Source: DAOTVD01 sp034437075 (GTDB taxonomy: Bacteria > Chloroflexota > Anaerolineae > Aggregatilineales > J027). Taken from it: a stretch of DNA of 19,962 nt. The stretch covers positions 1-19,962 of the forward strand of contig DAOTVD010000256.1 in NCBI GenBank assembly GCA_034437075.1, in the 5' to 3' direction. The notes under the pieces are model-generated. The model did not search any database. It worked only from the letters and a program-made list of their open reading frames with translations, and was not told the DNA's origin. Position 1 is the stretch's first letter; each line of letters opens with the position of its first letter. Of this stretch, positions 14,550-19,962 are shown in pieces. The translations under genes were made by a program, and so were the position numbers.

Positions 14550-15787
14550 TGCCGAACATGCCGCTTTCCGATGTGCATCTTGTCCTTTTTTTGACCGCCG
14601 GTACAACGCTGCAAGACTGGGCGCGGTCGGGCTTGCTAGAACGTGAAGCCGAGCTCTATTTGCGTTTACGGCCTCAGCTGGGGAGCATTAGCTGGGTTAG
14701 CTATGGCGGCCCCGCCGATCTTGAACTCGCCGAACATTTGCCAGGCATCGATATTCTCATCAATCGCTGGCGTTTGCCCAACCAGGTTTATATTCAACAA
14801 TTGCCTTGGCTTCATCGCGCCGCTTTCGAACGCGCGACTATCTTGAAGGCGGAACAAACCGGCGCAGCGGAGGCTGCCTTGCGGATCGCCCAACATTATG
14901 GCAAGCGCTTCATCGCGCGCAGTGGCTTTTCTTGGGCGCTTTTCGCTGCATATGACCCAAAAGCCTATGAAACGCGCTACGAGGCCATTCTCGGCCTGGA
15001 GCGGCGCGTTTTTCAAGCCGCGCAGCGGATCGTTATGACCACCGAGGAAATGCGCGAGGCCGCTTTGCAAAATCACGCTCTTTCGCCCGAATGCATCTGC
15101 GTGATTCCGAATTACGTGAATACCCAACGCTTTACCCCGCCAGAAAAACCCCCGCGCCAGCCGCGTATTCTGTTTGTAGGGCGCCTGACTGGGCAGAAAA
15201 ATGTCGATCTATTGCTGAGTGCCGTCGCGCCGCTGACCCATGTTCACGTCGAATTCATTGGTGAGGGCGAGCTACGCGGCCACTTAGAACAGCGCATCCG
15301 CACTGAGGGCTTAAGCCATGTCCATCTACTGGGGAACCGACCCAATAGTGCCCTGGCCGAACATATGCAGCAGGCCACCGTCTACGCGCAACCGTCGCGC
15401 TACGAAGGGCACCCCAAAACCATCTTCGAGGCGATGGCTTGCGGCTTGCCCGTCGTCACGACCGATGCGCCCGGCATTCGGCAGTTTATCCGCCATAGCG
15501 AAACAGGCTGGTTAAGCGATATGACCACAGAAAGCATCCGCGAGGGGCTAGAAACCCTGCTTGCTGATGCAGCCTTGCGGGAACGCCTGGGCAAGGCCGC
15601 GCGCGAATATGTCGTATCGCACTATGCCCTGGATGCCATCGTGCCCCAAGAAATAGATTTGCTGAAGTCGGTCTATACATTGCCTGCGCCAACGGCCCAG
15701 CCCGAACCACGTCCGTGGTTACGCTCGGGTTTCACCTATGCGGAGCGCGCCTGGCGCTTGGTTCGGCGGCGTATCGTAGAACGTTAA
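14546..15787 (+). CDS. Family 4 glycosyltransferase
   Basis: 413 residues, GT-B fold. The C-terminal Rossmann domain is typical of GT4: RILFVGRLTGQKNVDLLLSA (207-226), FIGEGELRG, and the EX7E motif E287...E295 in EGHPKTIFEAMACGLPVV. The N-terminal domain is less typical. The frame is open from 14492, but the ATG at 14546 overlaps the upstream stop by 4 nt and is the natural coupled start; ATG 14549 or 14558 are also possible. It retains the anomeric configuration of the donor sugar (family knowledge) and probably extends a surface polysaccharide repeat unit. It ends back-to-back with rmlB with no intergenic base. Confidence 0.9.
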   Translation: MMPNMPLSDVHLVLFLTAGTTLQDWARSGLLEREAELYLRLRPQLGSISWVSYGGPADLELAEHLPGIDILINRWRLPNQVYIQQLPWLHRAAFERATILKAEQTGAAEAALRIAQHYGKRFIARSGFSWALFAAYDPKAYETRYEAILGLERRVFQAAQRIVMTTEEMREAALQNHALSPECICVIPNYVNTQRFTPPEKPPRQPRILFVGRLTGQKNVDLLLSAVAPLTHVHVEFIGEGELRGHLEQRIRTEGLSHVHLLGNRPNSALAEHMQQATVYAQPSRYEGHPKTIFEAMACGLPVVTTDAPGIRQFIRHSETGWLSDMTTESIREGLETLLADAALRERLGKAAREYVVSHYALDAIVPQEIDLLKSVYTLPAPTAQPEPRPWLRSGFTYAERAWRLVRRRIVER

Positions 15788-15798
15788 TTAATCGTTCT
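15778..15798. other. Convergent stop junction with palindrome and short hairpin
   Basis: The TAA stops of the two convergent genes abut and form TTAATTAA (15784-15791). Flanking AGAACG (15778-15783) and CGTTCT (15793-15798) can pair into a 6-bp stem with an AT-rich loop. It might act as a weak bidirectional terminator, but the stem is short. Confidence 0.3.
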
Positions 15799-16825
15799 CG
15801 GCGTTCGCCTTAGCCAGTCGTTCGGCATATTGTTGCTGGTAAAACGCTATGTAGTCGCCGTCTTTGATCTTGCGCCACCACCATTCATTGTTTGCATACC
15901 AGGTGATGGTCTCGCGCATGGCGGTTTCGAAATCGCGCGAGGGTGCCCAGCCAAAATCGGCGCGTAGTTTATCATTCGTCAGCGCATAACGGCGGTCGTG
16001 GCCGGGGCGATCTTCGACATACCGCACCAGGCTTTCTGGCTTGCCGAGCGTTTCCAAAATCAAATCTGTGATCTGGCGATTGGTGCGCTCGTTCTCCCCG
16101 CCGATGTTGTAAATCTCGCCGGGTTGGCCTTTGTGCAACACCAGATCAACCCCATAGGCATGGTCGTCTACGTGCAGCCAATCGCGCACTTGTAAGCCAT
16201 CGCCATACAGCGGGAGGGGGCGATTATCAATGGCTTCGGTAATGAAAAACGGCGCCAGCTTCTCTGGGTATTGGTACGGACCGAACGTGTTGCTGCCGCG
16301 TGTAACGGTGGTATGCATCCCATAGGTCTCTTTGTAGGCGCGCAACATGAGTTCGCCCCCGGCCTTGCTGGCCGCATAAGGGCTATTCGGCTCTAGCGGA
16401 TCGCCCTCTTTGAAGAGGCCCTCCGGAATTGTGCCATAGACTTCGTCTGTGCTGACCTGATGCACGCGCCCGATGCCCAATTTACGCGCGCACTCCAGCA
16501 ACATGTAGCTGCCGACGACATCCGTCATGATGAAGGCATGCGGGCTAAGGATGCTACGATCCACATGCGATTCAGCGGCAAAATTGACTATCGTGTCAAT
16601 GTTGTAAGTTTCCAGGGCGCCCATTACATCGGCTTCTTCGGCAATATCGCCTTGCAGAAAGGCATAGTTGGGCGCGTCTTGCACAGGCAGCAAATTGTCT
16701 AGGTTGCCCGCGTAGGTGAGTTTGTCAAAAACGACGATCTGATAACCCGGGTAGGTCGTTACCATATGGCGCACGAATGCGCTACCGATGAAGCCGGCCC
16801 CCCCTGTAACGAGAATATTTTGCAT
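15788..16825 (-). CDS. rmlB: dTDP-glucose 4,6-dehydratase
   Basis: 345 residues, an extended short-chain dehydrogenase of normal RmlB length. NAD-binding GGAGFIG (8-14); catalytic T126-D127-E128 in STDEVYG and Y150...K154 in YAASK; sugar-nucleotide binding region RGSNTFGPYQYPEKL and RDWLHVDDHA. It converts dTDP-glucose to dTDP-4-keto-6-deoxyglucose, the shared precursor for rhamnose and other deoxysugars of surface glycans. rmlA, rmlC and rmlD are not in the window. The start ATG is 2 nt after the stop of the BY-kinase-like gene, without a clear ribosome binding site, so translation is probably coupled. Confidence 0.95.
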   Translation of the reverse strand: MQNILVTGGAGFIGSAFVRHMVTTYPGYQIVVFDKLTYAGNLDNLLPVQDAPNYAFLQGDIAEEADVMGALETYNIDTIVNFAAESHVDRSILSPHAFIMTDVVGSYMLLECARKLGIGRVHQVSTDEVYGTIPEGLFKEGDPLEPNSPYAASKAGGELMLRAYKETYGMHTTVTRGSNTFGPYQYPEKLAPFFITEAIDNRPLPLYGDGLQVRDWLHVDDHAYGVDLVLHKGQPGEIYNIGGENERTNRQITDLILETLGKPESLVRYVEDRPGHDRRYALTNDKLRADFGWAPSRDFETAMRETITWYANNEWWWRKIKDGDYIAFYQQQYAERLAKANAEND

Positions 16826-16827
16826 GG

Positions 16828-17493
16828 TTATTCAGCAACTCCGTAACGCGCGCCCCGTGTTTGACGCGGGGCATTGGTCAATACAACACCTAACATCCGC
16901 GCGCCGACGCGCTCGAACTGTTCTTGGGCCCGGTGGATGGCATCGCGGCGCGTCGTGCTAGCCCGCACCACCAAGAGCACGCCATCTAGCTTATAGCCTA
17001 GCACGGCGGCATCCGTGGCCACCAGCACTGGCGGCGCATCGAATAATAGATAATCGTAATCTGCGGCCAAGCTGGTGATGACAGCATCCATTTTTTGGGA
17101 GGCTAACACATCCGCCGGATTGGGCGGTAGCTTACCGCTGGTTAGCACGCTCAGGCCCTGGACTTCGGTGGATTGCACCAGCGCGGCTTGGGTGGGGTTG
17201 CTTTCCAACAACAGTTCGGTCAACCCGCGTTCGTTAGTCAAGTTCCATATATCGTGCTGAACAGGGCGGCGCAAGTCCGCGTCGACAATCAGCGTGCGAT
17301 GCTCGCTCTGCGCCAAGACCACGCCCAGATTCGCGACACTGTAGCTCTTGCCTTCTTTCTCGGAAGGCGATGACACCACGACGCGGCGCAATTGCTTATC
17401 CAGGGTGGAAAACATCAAATTGGTGCGCAAGGTGCGATACGCTTCGGCAGCAGCCGAGCGTGGTTGGGTTAAGGTGATGAGGTCAGCGGCCAT
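16828..17493 (-). CDS. BY-kinase-like polysaccharide ATPase (CpsD/CapB type)
   Basis: 221 residues, soluble P-loop protein. N-terminal EAYRTLRTNLMF (17-28) is the usual CpsD/Wzc segment. Walker A is SPSEKEGKSY (42-51, K49), Walker A' is LIVDADLRRP (68-77, D71 and D73), and Walker B is YLLFDAPP (148-155, D152). The kinase domain is separate from the Wzz-like membrane partner, as in Gram-positive CapA/CapB. Two oddities: the Walker A has Lys-Glu where Gly-Glu is usual, with Tyr instead of Thr after the Ser; and the C-terminus has a single Tyr (Y217) instead of a tyrosine cluster. It probably controls polymer length or export with the CapA-like protein, whose stop overlaps its start (TAATG). The upstream GGGGAGA is a good ribosome binding site. 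Confidence 0.9.
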   Translation of the reverse strand: MAADLITLTQPRSAAAEAYRTLRTNLMFSTLDKQLRRVVVSSPSEKEGKSYSVANLGVVLAQSEHRTLIVDADLRRPVQHDIWNLTNERGLTELLLESNPTQAALVQSTEVQGLSVLTSGKLPPNPADVLASQKMDAVITSLAADYDYLLFDAPPVLVATDAAVLGYKLDGVLLVVRASTTRRDAIHRAQEQFERVGARMLGVVLTNAPRQTRGARYGVAE

Positions 17494-18155
17494 TAATCTC
17501 CCCTCGTTTCAGCCGGAATAGTCGCCAGCACGGGCAACTCGACCCAGCGTTCTAGGTCGTTGCGCGTACGCAGCAGATTCGCCTCTAAATATTCCAGCAC
17601 AAAGACCGTCGCGCCACCCAGTAGCAAGCCCAGAATGGCGCCTGCGATCACATTCGTGCGGGTGTTTGGCTGGGTTTGGCCTGCACCGGGGAAATCTAGC
17701 AGCGTGGCTTCGATCCGGTCTTCACGGCGCAAGTCGCTATTACGCTGGTTACGGAATTCAACAAGCTGTTCGCCCCAGGTATGCGCGACTTCGGCAGCCA
17801 CGACCGGGTCTTCCATTTCGATATCAATCTGAATGATCTGAGTAGTCGCATCCGAGTTAAAGGTCGCTTTGCTGCGCAATTCACCCGGCGTCATATCCAA
17901 TTCTAGGCGTTCGATGACGTCTTGCGCGCGCAGATTGGTATCAAGATATTCCAAATAACTGCGCATCTGAATACGTAGCGTTTCTTGCAGGCCAAAATCG
18001 TTGCGAGCGGGTTCGATAAGCACCTCTTGCGAGGCTGTATACAGAACGGTTTGCGTGCGGCTAAAGATAAAGGCGGCCCCCGCCACAATCACAATCGCTA
18101 GGGCGATGATCCAACCCTGGCGTAGCAGGATTTTGCCGTACTCTAGCAAGTTCAT
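17493..18155 (-). CDS. Wzz/CapA-like polysaccharide co-polymerase
   Basis: 220 residues. Transmembrane helices at about 15-33 and 169-189 flank an outside domain of about 135 residues; a short cytoplasmic tail (190-220) ends ELPVLATIPAETRGD, the typical LP.L..IP motif that contacts the kinase. This is the layout of CapA/YveK, which sets polysaccharide chain length and activates its BY-kinase. AAGGAG stands before the ATG at 18155 with normal spacing. The stop overlaps the ATG of the kinase-like gene. The outside domain is shorter than in Gram-negative Wzz. Confidence 0.88.
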   Translation of the reverse strand: MNLLEYGKILLRQGWIIALAIVIVAGAAFIFSRTQTVLYTASQEVLIEPARNDFGLQETLRIQMRSYLEYLDTNLRAQDVIERLELDMTPGELRSKATFNSDATTQIIQIDIEMEDPVVAAEVAHTWGEQLVEFRNQRNSDLRREDRIEATLLDFPGAGQTQPNTRTNVIAGAILGLLLGGATVFVLEYLEANLLRTRNDLERWVELPVLATIPAETRGD

Positions 18156-18183
18156 GTTACGCTACTCCTTCAATACGCGCTTC

Positions 18184-18189
18184 ATTATA
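18184..18189 (-). promoter_or_regulatory. Possible internal -10 element before the CapA-like gene
   Basis: A perfect TATAAT lies 28 bp before the ATG at 18155 in the 86-nt gap between the two Wzz-like genes. No convincing -35 is seen. It may start a separate transcript for capA-capB-rmlB. Confidence 0.3.
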
Positions 18190-18241
18190 AATAGCGTGCT
18201 TGAGACACGGGATGCGAGAGAACTTCAGGCAGAAACGCCCT

Positions 18242-18943
18242 CTAAGGGGATGGAATCACCGCCCACAGAGGTACCTCAAGTTCGTCCAAGTCTTCGGGAC
18301 GATGGACGCGATCATCCAAATATTCGGCAAGCGCCGCCAGCCCCAGCCCAACGCCTAACGCAATCGCCAAGCGCAACAACGGCATGAAGCGATTCACCAA
18401 GGATGGTGCGACCGTCTGCACGCGCACCTCATCCAAAGGCACAACTTCGGCGGGTTCGGCGGCCAACTGCGGGAAGTAAGCTTGGTTGCGCGTTTGTAAG
18501 ACCATCACCGCCGCATTCGCGAGGGCTTCGGCCTCGTCGGGGTCATCGCGCGTGATCGACACCACCAAAATACTACGGGCGGAGTCCGCGACAAACGCAC
18601 CACGCACATCATCAGCCGGAATGTCTCGGCCTTCGCTAGCTAAGATTTGGCTGACTTCGCGTGCGAAGGCGTCGCCTGTTACCCATTGGGGGAAGTTAAC
18701 GACGACATATTCCGATTGCAACCATGGGATATAGCTCGTGTCTTCGTAAGTCTGGCCTTCGGCAGCTACAATGGCCTCATCTGCCGGAGCAGCCACCGAA
18801 AAACGCATCGTCACCACATAACTGGAGGCCGGGGAAAGCATAGCGGGCAGGGTTGGCAGCAGCGTCAGCAATACCACGACGCCGGGCAGCACGATGAGCC
18901 ACCAACGGCGTTGCAAGACAACCCATAACCCATAGAAGACCAT
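18242..18943 (-). CDS. Second Wzz-like membrane protein
   Basis: 233 residues with transmembrane helices at about 14-35 and 188-207, an outside domain between them and a short tail with HRPEDLDELEVPLWAVIPSP, again the LP/VP...IP type of the chain-length determinant family. It differs from the downstream CapA-like protein in the outside domain (YIPWLQSEYVVVNFPQWVTG), so this is not a recent duplication. Two such proteins in one cluster may pair with the one kinase or form a mixed oligomer. The ATG at 18943 has no good ribosome binding site; it lies 24 nt after the rpsT stop, within a tandem 11-bp repeat region. Confidence 0.83.
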   Translation of the reverse strand: MVFYGLWVVLQRRWWLIVLPGVVVLLTLLPTLPAMLSPASSYVVTMRFSVAAPADEAIVAAEGQTYEDTSYIPWLQSEYVVVNFPQWVTGDAFAREVSQILASEGRDIPADDVRGAFVADSARSILVVSITRDDPDEAEALANAAVMVLQTRNQAYFPQLAAEPAEVVPLDEVRVQTVAPSLVNRFMPLLRLAIALGVGLGLAALAEYLDDRVHRPEDLDELEVPLWAVIPSP

Positions 18944-18946
18944 CGG

Positions 18947-18968
18947 CAGATATGTCCCAGATATGTCC
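18947..18968. repeat. Perfect tandem 11-bp repeat
   Basis: CAGATATGTCC occurs twice in direct succession (18947-18957 and 18958-18968), filling the gap between the Wzz-like start and the rpsT stop. It touches the last base of the rpsT stop codon. Confidence 0.85.
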
Positions 18969-19249
18969 TAGCTGGTCATTTGCGCTTCAAGTTCGGCCAG
19001 ACGTTTCATCAGGCGGCTTTTTTTGCGCGCAGCCTGGTTCTTGTGGATCACGCCTTTAGATACTGATTTATCCAGTTGGCTGACTGCCCGCCGGGTCTGT
19101 TCAATTGCGGCTTGCAGGTCGTCGCCTTCTTCTATGGCGTGGGTTGCTTTTTTATACAGCGTGCGGGTGCGTGATTTCTGCACCCGGTTACGCATCCGGC
19201 GCTGGGCGGAGCTGCGAATGCGCTTGAGGGCGGATTTATGATTAGCCAC
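18968..19249 (-). CDS. rpsT: 30S ribosomal protein S20
   Basis: 93 residues, highly basic, with the S20 signature MANHKSALKRIRSSAQRR..N and KGVIHKNQAARKKSRLMKRL. It binds 16S rRNA in the small subunit and is a primary assembly protein. The start is a GTG (19249-19247), preceded by AGGAG (19263-19259) at 9 nt. S20 of E. coli also uses a non-ATG start (UUG) linked to autogenous control of translation, so the GTG may have a similar role. A strong promoter lies just upstream. The surface polysaccharide genes follow 24 nt downstream on the same strand, an unusual neighbourhood for rpsT. Confidence 0.97.
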   Translation of the reverse strand: MANHKSALKRIRSSAQRRMRNRVQKSRTRTLYKKATHAIEEGDDLQAAIEQTRRAVSQLDKSVSKGVIHKNQAARKKSRLMKRLAELEAQMTS

Positions 19250-19289
19250 TCGTTAGTTCTCCTATTTGCGACTCGTCAATCGACCGGGC

Positions 19290-19318
19290 ATTGTATCAAA
19301 CCGAAGTTAGCCTGTCCA
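19290..19318 (-). promoter_or_regulatory. Strong sigma-70-type promoter of rpsT
   Basis: On the minus strand TGGACA (19318-19313) and TACAAT (19295-19290) are exactly 17 bp apart, each matching consensus at 5 of 6 positions. The leader would be about 35 nt. Confidence 0.65.
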
Positions 19319-19330
19319 GATTACGCGATC

Positions 19331-19962
19331 TTATTCATCGGGCGTATAAATTTTGTATCCCACCCCATGAACGGTCAAAATGTATTGAGGCGTATGGCTT
19401 TTCTGTTCGATTTTGGCGCGCAAGTTTCGGATATGGGCGCGCACCAAGTCCGGGTCGCCCGTCGCGGGAGGGTAAGCCCAAACGGCTTGCAAGAGATGGG
19501 TTGGCGACATAGCCTGCCCTGCATTCTCCATCAAATAGCGTAGCAAACGATGTTCGGTGGTGGTGAGTTGCACGCTTTGGGCCGGGGTGTTTAGCGTATG
19601 GGCTGTCGAGTCAAGTTCTAGGTCGCCAACTTGCAGGATCGACTGGTCGCCGACGACATTGCGCTGGGCACGCCGCAGCAACGCACGAACGCGCGCATTG
19701 AGTTCGGTTATCTCGAATGGCTTCACAATATAATCATCGCCACCGCGATCCAACCCCGCGACCACATCATCGATGTTGCCGCGTGCTGAAAGAAACAAAA
19801 TGGGCAGCAGGTTATACTTTTCGTCGGCACGCAAACGCGAACAGACCTCCAAGCCGCTCATGACGGGCATCATAATATCGAGAATCAACAGATGCGGCAG
19901 ATTGGCTTCAATCTGCCGTAACCCTTCTGGGCCGGATTGCGCCGTGCTGACCTGGTAGCCTT
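19331..19962 (-). CDS. OmpR-family response regulator (5' end outside window)
   Basis: The frame runs from the right window edge to the stop at 19331, so the first receiver strand and the acidic pair are missing. Visible are GYQVSTAQSGPEGL, the phospho-acceptor Asp in LLILDIMMPVMSG, FLSARG, and the conserved Lys in YIVKPFE. The C-terminal winged helix has QLTTTEHRLLRYLMENAG, the recognition-helix region DPDLVRAHIRNLRAKIE, and ILTVHGVGYKIY. It is a DNA-binding regulator activated by a histidine kinase that is not in view. The in-window TTG/ATG codons near 19888 are not the start. A 69-base gap before the rpsT start region holds the rpsT promoter. Confidence 0.93.
   Translation of the reverse strand, partial: GYQVSTAQSGPEGLRQIEANLPHLLILDIMMPVMSGLEVCSRLRADEKYNLLPILFLSARGNIDDVVAGLDRGGDDYIVKPFEITELNARVRALLRRAQRNVVGDQSILQVGDLELDSTAHTLNTPAQSVQLTTTEHRLLRYLMENAGQAMSPTHLLQAVWAYPPATGDPDLVRAHIRNLRAKIEQKSHTPQYILTVHGVGYKIYTPDE

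Noticed and set aside
15788..16825. A complete dTDP-rhamnose operon
   Set aside because: Only rmlB is present; no rmlA, rmlC or rmlD in the window.
1..19962. CRISPR array, insertion sequence, phage or defence island
   Set aside because: No regularly spaced repeats, transposase, integrase, capsid or recognisable defence genes were found on either strand.

Overview
The window reads as a bacterial chromosome segment of moderately high GC, with short gaps and tightly packed operons. I infer a member of the Chloroflexota (Anaerolineae-like). The reasons are the membrane-anchored proteins with Pro/Thr-rich linkers and PD40 beta-propellers, the GAF-PAS-cyclase proteins, and the general protein style. 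There is no rRNA or other decisive marker here, so the placement is an inference. I see no tRNA, rRNA, insertion sequence, prophage or CRISPR array, and no gene-free stretch longer than about 150 bases.

Left part (1-4147): two neighbouring plus-strand genes encode TolB-like PD40 propeller proteins; the first is cut by the window edge. They run tail-to-tail into an OmpR-type response regulator with no kinase beside it. The regulator is divergent from an ECF-type sigma factor gene.

Plus-strand cluster (4245-7062): a 79-residue protein resembling a degenerate zinc anti-sigma domain; a ketol-acid reductoisomerase-like protein whose catalytic residues are largely replaced; an unknown 133-residue protein; the NMN deamidase PncC; a 76-residue unknown; and a MaoC-type hydratase. 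Several are joined by start/stop overlaps.

Minus-strand block (7057-11987): NADP-type isocitrate dehydrogenase, then two tandem GAF-PAS-class III nucleotide cyclases. The cyclases have complementary active-site defects: one keeps both metal aspartates but has Lys for the transition-state Arg; the other keeps the Arg but has Ser for the second metal aspartate. This suggests an obligate heterodimer.

Surface polysaccharide region (12103-18943): an unknown 147-residue protein with a possibly leaderless start, a membrane GT2 glycosyltransferase, a soluble GT2 and a GT4 glycosyltransferase in one operon, RmlB, a stand-alone BY-kinase-like ATPase and two Wzz/CapA-like chain-length proteins. Together they describe export-linked polysaccharide synthesis with a separate kinase and co-polymerase. 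The minus-strand genes lie directly behind rpsT (ribosomal protein S20), which has a strong promoter and a GTG start. The window ends inside a second OmpR-family response regulator.

The most interesting leads are the complementary cyclase pair, the inactivated KARI-like protein next to the sigma factor and its possible degenerate anti-sigma, overlapping divergent promoters between two glycosyltransferase genes, and four convergent gene pairs with almost no space for terminators.
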